From: Deltaproteobacteria bacterium
GTDB taxonomy: Bacteria; Myxococcota_A; UBA796; UBA2385
Reading direction: 5' to 3'
NCBI GenBank assembly: GCA_003694325.1
Contig: RFKJ01000668.1
Coordinates: 1 to 6,820, forward strand
Length of the DNA stretch: 6,820 nt
Shown: positions 1 through 5,743 of the stretch, in pieces
How the letters are laid out: each line of letters begins with the position of its first letter
How positions within the stretch are numbered: the first letter of the stretch is position 1
Translations under genes and position numbers: made by a program
Notes under the pieces: generated by a model
What the model was told of the DNA's origin: nothing
The model's database searches: none
The model's input: the letters and a program-made list of their open reading frames with translations, nothing else

Positions 1-371
1 AGGTCGGGGCAGGTCAGGGCGAAGTCGATCACCTCCACGCCGACCCGCAGTTCCACGACGCCGGCCGGGGCCATCCGGTCGGCGATCTGCTCGGCGACCA
101 GCCAGGCCAACCCCTCCTGGCCCACCGGATCGTGGGCGCTGCCGGCTCGGATGGTGGCGGTCCAGGTGACGGGGGCTCCCGGAACAACCGCGTCGGGGGA
201 TTCCGCACCCGGATGGGCCTCGCCCGGGTTCGCGCCCCCGGGAACCGTCGAGGATCCCGCCCGCAACACCCGCACTGGCGCCCGGGCCTCGTCCCAGGCG
301 ACCGGACCCGGCTGCCGCGGCCAGCAGGCGGCGGCGAGGAGGCCGAACATCGACGAGAGCGCCGGGGTCAT
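1..371 (-). CDS. M16-like (insulinase/processing peptidase family) protein, N-terminal part, probably non-catalytic; runs off left edge
   Basis: The minus strand reads open from an ATG at 369-371 to the window edge, giving 123 residues. Residues 67-100 have the typical start of an M16 domain: a beta strand (VTWTATIRAGSAHD) followed by GQEGLAWLVAEQ, the place where active members carry the zinc motif HxxEH in a GLAHFLEHM-like setting. Here both His positions and the Glu are replaced (W90, A93, E94), so zinc binding is unlikely. Such inactive M16 chains usually pair with an active partner, often encoded next door; any partner would lie to the left, outside the window. The first 16 residues include a short hydrophobic run ending LLAAAC, which could be a lipoprotein signal, but no Lys or Arg precedes it. 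An in-frame upstream ATG at 447-449, preceded by AGAGGA about four bases away, would add 26 residues containing several Lys/Arg, so the start is open. Residues 17-66 are Pro/Gly/Ala-rich, like a linker after secretion. The family call rests on this short conserved block only. Confidence 0.6.
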   Translation of the reverse strand, partial: MTPALSSMFGLLAAACWPRQPGPVAWDEARAPVRVLRAGSSTVPGGANPGEAHPGAESPDAVVPGAPVTWTATIRAGSAHDPVGQEGLAWLVAEQIADRMAPAGVVELRVGVEVIDFALTCPD

Positions 372-437
372 GGAAACTGTGTAGCGCAGCCGGCAGGGGC
401 CCGGCCACGGGTCCTTGACGGGCTTGTGACGAACAGG

Positions 438-448
438 TGTCAACGACA
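438..448. promoter_or_regulatory. Short inverted repeat in divergent region, possible operator
   Basis: TGTCAACGACA is a 4+3+4 inverted repeat (TGTC/GACA). It overlaps a second, wider repeat: TTGAC at 415-419 and GTCAA at 439-443, 19 bases apart. It lies between the divergent M16-like gene and the 124-residue gene, where a shared regulator could bind. If the M16-like gene starts at 449 instead of 371, this stretch is coding, which weakens the idea. Arms this short occur by chance, so confidence is low. Confidence 0.2.
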
Positions 449-457
449 TGGTATCCT
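449..457 (+). promoter_or_regulatory. Candidate extended -10 promoter element for the 545 gene
   Basis: TGGTATCCT resembles an extended -10 box (TGn followed by TATCCT against TATAAT). It is one of few AT-containing stretches in this part of the window and lies about 90 bases before the ATG at 545. No convincing -35 hexamer sits at 16-18 bases; the nearest TGAC-containing sequence (427-432) is about 19 bases upstream. The call is by resemblance only. Confidence 0.22.
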
Positions 458-544
458 CTGCCTGCCTGAACGAGCCGGCCGTGCCGCGATGCCCGCCGCC
501 GCGGGGCGAGCCGACCGCCTTCCCCCCGACCTGCGGAGAGGCCG

Positions 545-919
545 ATGACCTGTGCTGTGCCCTTCGATGCGTCCGCCCCCTCGCGTGAGCTGGTCCGCCT
601 GCTGCGCCGCCAACCCGATGCGATGATGTCGTCCGCCGACATCCTGCCCGAGAGCATCCTGTGGCGGGTCTACTGCGAGCTGCGCCGCCGGGGGGAGAAG
701 GGAGCGTCGGAGGCCTTCGTCCGGTCGGTGCGCAACCTCCACCGCCGGCGGACCATCGGGGCCGCGAACCTGCCGGTGCGCGACGGCGACCCCGAGGAAC
801 ACAAGCTGGTCGACGACCCCATGCTCGCCGAGCTGTGGAAGGCCTACAAGCGGTGCATCTGCGCCCAGCGGACCGGCCCCGCCGCCCAGATCCTCCGCGA
901 CATCGAGGAGCAGCTCTGA
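545..919 (+). CDS. Hypothetical 124-residue protein, basic and probably helical
   Basis: I do not recognise this protein. It starts at the ATG at 545, preceded by GGAG at 535-538 with six bases between, a good ribosome binding site, and ends at TGA 917-919. The product looks soluble: no signal peptide and no membrane segment. The centre is rich in Arg/Lys in helix-like patches (RELVRLLRRQ at 14-23, CELRRRGEKG at 44-53, RSVRNLHRRR at 60-69), followed by an acidic turn (RDGDPEEHK, 79-87) and a C-terminal helix-like stretch with Trp98, Tyr101 and two cysteines (KRCICAQ, 102-108). Cys3, Cys44, Cys104 and Cys106 do not form a familiar zinc-site spacing. The basic face could bind nucleic acid or an acidic partner, but nothing in the sequence proves it. 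The next gene begins 41 bases downstream on the same strand, so the two are probably co-transcribed and may work together. The longer reading frame overlapping it from 661 is out of frame, and the real gene in that frame begins at 961. Confidence 0.7.
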   Translation: MTCAVPFDASAPSRELVRLLRRQPDAMMSSADILPESILWRVYCELRRRGEKGASEAFVRSVRNLHRRRTIGAANLPVRDGDPEEHKLVDDPMLAELWKAYKRCICAQRTGPAAQILRDIEEQL

Positions 920-960
920 CCGAGCCGGTCCAACCTGGAGAGCGACCGACCGGAGGGGCG

Positions 961-1590
961 ATGTCCACGGCCGACGCCCCCGGCCTCGACGAGTTGATCG
1001 CCCGGGCGCCGACCGACCCGGCCGCGGCCGCCGCGCTGCGCCAGCACGCCCGGGCCCCCGTCGCCCTCGTGGCGCTCGACATCCACCCCGCGGCGCACCA
1101 CGGCGACGACGCGGACCTCGTCGAGGTCCTCACCGCGTTGCGGGCGGCCGACGCGGCCATCCGGCCCTCGGTGGCCGAACACGGCGGCCGGGTCCTGCAG
1201 CGCGTGACCCACACCCTCCTCGCCCGGTTTCCCGACCCCCGGTCGGCGCTGCTGGCCGCCCTCGACGCCCGACGCCGGATCGTCGACGGTCCCCCGGGAC
1301 GGGCCGACAGCGACGGGTCCGGGCCCACCCCGGACCGGATCCACGTCTCCATCGGCCTCGACCTGGGCCCGACGCTGATCGTACCCGGCGAAGGGCCCCT
1401 GGGCCGGGCGGTGGACCGGGCGCTGGCGCTGGCCCGGGAAGCCGCCGGGTGTGGGGCGGTGCGGGCCACCACGGGCTTCTGGCGGGCCACCGGCACCCCG
1501 CCCGCCGGCGTCGGGGGCTTCGCGGCCCCGGAAGCCCGCTGCGAGGCCGTCGGCTTCCCCTTCGTCGTGGTCTCCGACTACCGGAGCTGA
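961..1590 (+). CDS. Degenerate class III adenylate/guanylate cyclase homology domain protein
   Basis: The ATG at 961 is chosen because GGAGG (952-956) lies four bases upstream and family similarity begins only after it; the frame stays open upstream to 661, but that stretch is the shadow of the preceding gene. The product has 209 residues. Residues 33-107 follow the first half of a class III cyclase domain: a strand with the first metal Asp (VALVALDIH, D40), a helix, EHGGRVLQ (73-80), THTLLARFPDP (83-93) in place of the usual GDGxLAxF, then an Ala-rich helix. Residues 127-173 match the second half (IHVSIGLDLG, then GRAVDRALALAREA). The second metal Asp is His84, the usual base-selecting Lys is Gln80, the transition-state Asn is Asp152, and the Arg is Ala156. 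It is therefore very likely inactive, acting as a nucleotide sensor or a protein-interaction domain. No membrane segment or second domain is seen. It probably shares a transcript with the 545 gene and converges on the kinase gene. Confidence 0.7.
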   Translation: MSTADAPGLDELIARAPTDPAAAAALRQHARAPVALVALDIHPAAHHGDDADLVEVLTALRAADAAIRPSVAEHGGRVLQRVTHTLLARFPDPRSALLAALDARRRIVDGPPGRADSDGSGPTPDRIHVSIGLDLGPTLIVPGEGPLGRAVDRALALAREAAGCGAVRATTGFWRATGTPPAGVGGFAAPEARCEAVGFPFVVVSDYRS

Positions 1591-1601
1591 CCCGCACCGT
1601 T

Positions 1602-1624
1602 CCCCGCCCCGCGGAAGGGAGGGG
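1602..1624. terminator. GC-rich hairpin between convergent genes, possible bidirectional terminator
   Basis: CCCCGCCC (1602-1609) and GGGAGGGG (1617-1624) can pair over eight positions with one mismatch, around a seven-base loop. The hairpin lies in the 36-base gap between the cyclase-like gene (ending 1590) and the kinase gene (ending 1627), where both transcripts must stop. No T-run follows on either strand, so it is not a classic intrinsic terminator, and at this GC content such a stem may arise by chance. Confidence 0.35.
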
Positions 1625-1626
1625 CC

Positions 1627-4251
1627 TCAGCCCACGCTGCGCACCAGGCGGATCCCGACGCCGGCCGCTCGGAAGGACTGCGGAGACTGCACCCGGCTGC
1701 ACACCCGGGCGTCGCGCTGGGGGCTGTACCAGCACCCCCCGCGGGTGACCCGCAGCACGTCGGGCCCCCCCGGCGACACCGGGCCCAGGACGAGGCGGTC
1801 CTCCAGCAGCAGTCGCTCCGTCTCCCCCCGCGCCTCCCGGCACCAGTCGCGCACGTTGCCGCCCATGCCCCGCACCCCGTAGGGGCTCTCGTCGTCTGGG
1901 AAGGCGGTGACCGCGCACGGGCGCAGCCGCCCGGCATGGCTCTCCTGGGTCAGGCACCAGGTGGGGTCGATGTGGTTGCCCCAGGGGTAGAGCCGCCGAT
2001 CGGTGCCACGCGCCGCCTTCTCCCACTCCAGCTCCGAGGGCAGACGCCAGGGCTGCCCCGTCTGCTCGGCCCGCCACGCGGCATAGGCCTGCGCCGAATC
2101 CCACGACACCAGGGCCACCGGCCAGTCCAGCCGCCAGGTGTCGCCTGCCCCGTCCTCGTCCAGCTCGAACCGGCCGTCCGCCCGCCGCCCGTAGGCCGGA
2201 GGCCCCTCGCTGTCCGGCCGGTCGCTGTGGCTGCGGGGCACGTGGCGCAGGGCCAGCGCCTCCCGCCCTGTCTGGACGAGGTGGTTGAGGAACCTCAGGT
2301 ACTGCCGGTTGGTCACCGGGAAGCGCTGGATCACGAACCCGTCGATCCACAGCTCGCGTTCCGGCAGGCCCCGCGTCGCCTGGTCGTCCCCTCCCAGCCC
2401 GCACCAGCCGGCCGGCACGTACGCCTCGTCCCCCGCGAGGTCCTCGCCCGCCGGCAGGTGGATGGGCCGGGGCGCACCCTCGCCGGGCGCCACCCCGTGC
2501 CAGTGCTGTTCCCGCCGCACCGCGATGGGGACCCGCACCAGCGCGCGGCCGGGCGCCGACAGCTCCACCAGCCACGAACCCACCGGCAGGTCGTGGGCCA
2601 GGATCGGGGTCGTGCCGATGTCCCGGGGCCGCCCGGCCCGCAGGCGCCGATCCACCTCCTCGAAGGGGCGCAGCCGCACGGCGGCGTCCACCGGCTCGGT
2701 GAGCAGGGTCAGCGACCCCCGTCCCGCCAGGTAGGCGTCGTGCGTCCCGTCGTTGTGGGCCCGCAGGCGGATCTCCATCCGGGCCGCCAGGTCCTCGTCC
2801 TTGGCCGCCTCGGCCCGGGCATGGGCCTCCCGGTAGAACCGCGCGAGCCGCTGGTGGGCCTCGGCGAGATCGGGTTGGTGGGTGAGCGCGGCGTGCAGCG
2901 CCTGCACCATCCGCTCCTCGTCCAGGCCCGCCTCCCGTCGCAGTTGCCGCGCCTGGTCGATCCGCTCCCAGGCCGACCGCTTGTGGCGAACCGGCGCCAG
3001 CGGAGGGGTCCGGGCCAGCAGCTCCGCCGCCTCCCGATCCAGCTCGTCCGCCCGTCGACGGAGCCGCGCGATCCGCGGGGCGAGGGCGTCCGCCTCGGCG
3101 ACCACCGCCAGCGCCCGCTCGCGGCGACGGGCCCCCTCCAGCCACTCCGACACCTCGGCGGCCAGCACTCCGGCGTCCGGATGGCGTCGGTCCGGCTGAA
3201 ACGACAACGCCCGCCGGCAGATCGCCCACAGGTCGGCGGGGATCGCCCGCCCCTGGCCCGGCGTCACCAGGCGCCGCTCGCCGGCGATCCGCCCCGGCGG
3301 TGGCGGCGGCCCCGACTCCTGGGCACGGAGCAGCCGGGCCATGGTCCCCGCCGGGTAGGGCGGGCGCCCGGCCAGCACGAAGTACAGGATGGCGCCCAGC
3401 GCGTAGACGTCCGCGGGCGGCCCCAGCTCGGCGATCTCTCCCCGGGCCTGTTCCGGCGGCATGAAGGCCGGCGTGCCCCCGACGTCTCCCGCCTGGGTCC
3501 GGTACTCGTCGCGCTCACTGCGCTCGGTCACCACCCGGGGCCCGGCATCGGCCGCCAGCGCCGGGCGGGGCGGCTGTCGCAGCACCTTGCCGAGCCCCCA
3601 GTCCAGCACCAGCACCTCGCCGAACGCACCGACCATCACGTTGTCGGGCTTCAGGTCGCGGTGGATCACCCCCCGGGCGTGGGCATAGGCCATGGCCGCG
3701 CACACCCGGCCGAAGGCGTCCACCAGGCGACGCAGGCTCCACCCGTCGTCGGTCACGCCCCAGCGTTCCTCGGTGGAGGCGGCGTGCACGGCGGCCACCA
3801 CCGCGCTCAGGGTGCGCCCGTGGACCTCCTTCATCGTGAAGTACAGCCGCCCGTCGGCCAGTCGCCCCGCCTCGTGCACCGGCACGATGCCGGGATGCTC
3901 GAGCTGGGCCGCGATCTGGGCCTCCTCCAGGAAGCGGGCCATGGTCTCGGGGCTGTACACCAGGCTGGGGCGGATGATCTTCATCGCCACCGGCCGGTTG
4001 AGGTGCCGATCGAGGACCCGCCGGACCTCCCCCATCCCGCCCATGCCGATCTGCCCGAGGTCCTCGTAGCGCTCGGGCAACCACTCGCCGTCGGTGTCCA
4101 CCGTGGTGACGACGGAGCCGTCGGCGCCTCCCTCGCCGTCCCCGTCGCCGTACTCGACGGTCGGCTGGGAGGGACCCACCACGTCCAGCTCGTGCAGCAG
4201 CCGCTGGATGGCCAGGGTCACGCCTGGAATGTCGCCCGATGGATCGCCCAT
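1627..4251 (-). CDS. Ser/Thr protein kinase with PEGA-like and C-terminal SUMF1 (formylglycine-generating-enzyme-like) domains
   Basis: This 874-residue protein begins at the ATG at 4249-4251; an in-frame TAG at 4258-4260 excludes any earlier start. Residues 1-60 form an acidic, Gly-rich leader. The kinase domain spans about 62-371: Gly-rich loop GQIGMGGMGEV (66-76), Lys91 in VAMK, helix-C Glu110, catalytic loop HRDLKPDN (197-204), DWG instead of DFG (217-219), and activation-loop end GTPAFMPPEQA (259-269). All catalytic residues are present, so it should be active. Residues 371-415 are Arg/Glu/Leu-rich and probably coiled coil; 445-500 look like paired helices of TPR type. Residues 512-582 resemble a PEGA domain. 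Residues about 608-872 form a SUMF1 domain: FPVTNRQYLRFL, VSWDSAQAYAAW, WRLPSELEWEKAARG, GMGGNVRDWC and TRGGCWYS. The copper-binding Cys pair of true formylglycine-generating enzymes is not at its usual spacing; C840 and C851 are 11 apart, so this domain probably binds a ligand rather than oxidising sulfatases. No membrane helix is seen; it is likely cytoplasmic. Confidence 0.93.
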   Translation of the reverse strand: MGDPSGDIPGVTLAIQRLLHELDVVGPSQPTVEYGDGDGEGGADGSVVTTVDTDGEWLPERYEDLGQIGMGGMGEVRRVLDRHLNRPVAMKIIRPSLVYSPETMARFLEEAQIAAQLEHPGIVPVHEAGRLADGRLYFTMKEVHGRTLSAVVAAVHAASTEERWGVTDDGWSLRRLVDAFGRVCAAMAYAHARGVIHRDLKPDNVMVGAFGEVLVLDWGLGKVLRQPPRPALAADAGPRVVTERSERDEYRTQAGDVGGTPAFMPPEQARGEIAELGPPADVYALGAILYFVLAGRPPYPAGTMARLLRAQESGPPPPPGRIAGERRLVTPGQGRAIPADLWAICRRALSFQPDRRHPDAGVLAAEVSEWLEGARRRERALAVVAEADALAPRIARLRRRADELDREAAELLARTPPLAPVRHKRSAWERIDQARQLRREAGLDEERMVQALHAALTHQPDLAEAHQRLARFYREAHARAEAAKDEDLAARMEIRLRAHNDGTHDAYLAGRGSLTLLTEPVDAAVRLRPFEEVDRRLRAGRPRDIGTTPILAHDLPVGSWLVELSAPGRALVRVPIAVRREQHWHGVAPGEGAPRPIHLPAGEDLAGDEAYVPAGWCGLGGDDQATRGLPERELWIDGFVIQRFPVTNRQYLRFLNHLVQTGREALALRHVPRSHSDRPDSEGPPAYGRRADGRFELDEDGAGDTWRLDWPVALVSWDSAQAYAAWRAEQTGQPWRLPSELEWEKAARGTDRRLYPWGNHIDPTWCLTQESHAGRLRPCAVTAFPDDESPYGVRGMGGNVRDWCREARGETERLLLEDRLVLGPVSPGGPDVLRVTRGGCWYSPQRDARVCSRVQSPQSFRAAGVGIRLVRSVG

Positions 4252-4279
4252 GACGGTCTACCCTACACCGGCACGCGGA

Positions 4280-4295
4280 CCGGGCGAGGGCCCGG
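4280..4295. other. Small inverted repeat in kinase leader
   Basis: CCGGGC (4280-4285) and GCCCGG (4290-4295) form a 6-bp perfect stem with a GAGG loop, about 30 bases upstream of the kinase ATG. CGGACCGG occurs directly repeated around it (4276-4283 and 4293-4300). It lies in the kinase gene's untranslated leader and could be a leader structure or an operator. The sequence is so GC-rich that chance is a serious alternative. Confidence 0.25.
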
Positions 4296-4331
4296 ACCGG
4301 TGGGGGCTCGACGTGGCAGAGGCCTGCCTCC

Positions 4332-4366
4332 CCCGCCGGCCCGGTGCCGTTCGGCGGGCCGGCGGG
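4332..4366 (-). terminator. Perfect 12-bp GC hairpin downstream of sat, likely terminator
   Basis: The arms 4332-4343 (CCCGCCGGCCCG) and 4355-4366 (CGGGCCGGCGGG) are exact reverse complements, all G/C, around an 11-base loop. The hairpin begins about 15 bases past the sat stop codon, the usual place for a terminator on the minus strand. It is followed by GGAGG rather than a U-run, as is common for terminators or RNA-stabilising 3' ends in very GC-rich bacteria. A weaker 5-bp stem (GGCAG 4315-4319, CTGCC 4324-4328) follows. It suggests that the kinase gene has its own promoter within 4252-4331. Confidence 0.6.
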
Positions 4367-4381
4367 TCGGCGATCAGGCGA

Positions 4382-5638
4382 TCACTCGGCCTTCTTCTTG
4401 TACGCCTCGATGAGGATCTCGGCGGTCTCGGGACGCATGATCTTGTCGGGGGGGAAGGTGCCCTCGACCAGCATGCTCCGAACCTTGGTGCCGCTGATGA
4501 AGAACGCCTTCTCGCCCTCGTGGTTGCTCATCAGGTCGACGCGCCCGATGCTGTCGTAGTAGGCGGCGAACCCCACCTTGACCGGCTGGGTATGCAGCTC
4601 GCCGGGCAGGTCGTCGAAGTACTCCTGGGCGTCGAAGTCGCCCCAGATGGGGGTCTTGTCGAAGTACGGCGCGTCGGCGTGCTTGCGCCCGATGACGATG
4701 TGGCTGAAGCCGTGGTTCTGCCGGTAGATGGCGTGCATCACCGCTTCGCTGGGGCCGCCGTAGAACATCTTGATGTCCAGCCCGATGAGGTGGAAGACAT
4801 CGTTGAGGTCGTAGCCGACGCTCTCCCAGAGAGCCGTGTCGCTGTCGCCCTTCCCCAGCAGGCGCCGGGCCTTGAGGTTGGCGTAGGTCTTCATCCGGGT
4901 GGCGGCGTCGACGTCGTCACCCTTGAGCTGCCCGACCAGCGGGTTGAGCACCACACCGGTGTAGTAGCCCTGCCGGGTGAGCTGCTCGGCACCGTAGACC
5001 AGGGCGTACTCGTGGGCCCGGTGCAGCGGGTTGCGGGTCTGGAAGGCCAGGGCGCGCTCGTAGCTGCGGTCGGCGATGAGCGCCCGGGTCATCGTCGGCG
5101 ACAGGACGTAGTCGCCGAACTCGGGGTTGACCGGCTGGGGCAGCGTCTCGATCTCCCCACCGACCAGCATGGTGCGCTCGTCGTTCATGGCGATGGCGCC
5201 ACCGGGGTGATCGGTGCGGGAGGTGCGGTAGACCTTCTCGATGTACTTCGCCTTGTCCCAGCCGTAGACGCTGCTGACGCGCAGCACGCCGACCACCTCG
5301 CCGGCCTCGTTGTACAGCGCGGCGTGGTGGCCGGGCTTGAGCGCGCGGGCCTCGTCGTCGGTGACCGGCAGCGCCATCGGGATGGTCCAGGCATAGGCCG
5401 TCCCCCCGCGCACGATGGTCTGGTGGTCGAGCACGTGGTTCCAATCGGCCTCGTCCATCGGCCCGTCGAGGGGGGAGAGGGTTCCGTCGCTGTACCGGTA
5501 CACCGCCGACAGGTCGGCGTCGGTCACAACGATCTTGGGCATGTCGGCGGCTTCGGCGATCAGTGCCTTCCGGCGGGACCAGGGCAGGACGCGGTCGACG
5601 AGCTTGTGCAGGCCGCCGTGGACGGGGACGAGGGACAT
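4382..5638 (-). CDS. sat: Sulfate adenylyltransferase (ATP sulfurylase), monofunctional
   Basis: This 418-residue enzyme joins ATP and sulfate to make adenosine 5'-phosphosulfate (APS) and pyrophosphate in the cytoplasm; it can also run in reverse in sulfur oxidisers. Length and motifs fit a complete bacterial Sat: the N-terminal PUA-like region (MSLVPVHGG start, to about 175), then the catalytic domain with QTRNPLHRAHEY (200-211), the ATP-binding HxxH signature; GRKHADAP (317-324) where many homologues have GRDHAG; and ISGTKVRSML (381-390). There is no APS kinase domain. I find no cysteine in the whole protein, so the zinc-binding Cys cluster of some bacterial Sat proteins just before ISGT is absent (360-378, AYYDSIGRV region). 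These variants resemble the Sat type found in sulfur-metabolising proteobacteria, but that is inference. The start is supported by AGGAG at 5645-5649, six bases from the ATG. No other sulfate gene (cysDNC, cysH, aprAB, sulfate permease) is visible nearby, so its pathway cannot be decided from this window. Confidence 0.96.
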   Translation of the reverse strand: MSLVPVHGGLHKLVDRVLPWSRRKALIAEAADMPKIVVTDADLSAVYRYSDGTLSPLDGPMDEADWNHVLDHQTIVRGGTAYAWTIPMALPVTDDEARALKPGHHAALYNEAGEVVGVLRVSSVYGWDKAKYIEKVYRTSRTDHPGGAIAMNDERTMLVGGEIETLPQPVNPEFGDYVLSPTMTRALIADRSYERALAFQTRNPLHRAHEYALVYGAEQLTRQGYYTGVVLNPLVGQLKGDDVDAATRMKTYANLKARRLLGKGDSDTALWESVGYDLNDVFHLIGLDIKMFYGGPSEAVMHAIYRQNHGFSHIVIGRKHADAPYFDKTPIWGDFDAQEYFDDLPGELHTQPVKVGFAAYYDSIGRVDLMSNHEGEKAFFISGTKVRSMLVEGTFPPDKIMRPETAEILIEAYKKKAE

Positions 5639-5646
5639 GAAGGGCT

Positions 5647-5674
5647 CCTGTGCGGATGGACCTGGGCGGATGAA
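5647..5674 (-). repeat. Two-copy 14-bp tandem repeat immediately upstream of sat
   Basis: On the plus strand, 5647-5660 and 5661-5674 are adjacent 14-mers identical at 12 positions (core CCTGNGCGGATG). The sat-proximal copy overlaps the sat ribosome binding site (AGGAG on the minus strand, 5645-5649). Placement in the untranslated leader could mean a repeated site for a regulator or RNA-binding protein that controls sat, or a simple slippage duplication. Confidence 0.5.
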
Positions 5675-5743
5675 GGAGTCCCCTATGTCCCGTCCGGCCC
5701 GCCCCGTCCACCCGCGGCGCCCCGGCGGCGGAGCCCGTCCGCG

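Noticed and set aside
438..443. Minus-strand TTGACA as a -35 box for the M16-like gene
   Set aside because: No -10-like hexamer lies 16-18 bases downstream on that strand, and the site may be inside the coding region if the ATG at 449 is used.
132..548. Plus-strand frames at 132-548 and 151-384
   Set aside because: They are opposite the M16-like coding region, have Arg/Gly/Pro-rich products and no supporting ribosome binding site.
661..960. Upstream extension of the cyclase-like gene to an ATG at 661
   Set aside because: This part overlaps the 545 gene in another frame and its translation is low-complexity. The ATG at 961 has a good ribosome binding site and similarity starts after it.
1130..3229. 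699-residue minus-strand frame overlapping the kinase and cyclase-like genes
   Set aside because: It is an alternative frame of the kinase gene with low-complexity Gly/Arg/Pro/Ala sequence and no motif.
1936..4413. 825-residue plus-strand open frame opposite the kinase gene
   Set aside because: It is antisense to a kinase with all expected motifs. The product is Arg/Pro/Gly/His-rich with no recognisable domain, typical of an antisense frame in GC-rich DNA where stops are rare.
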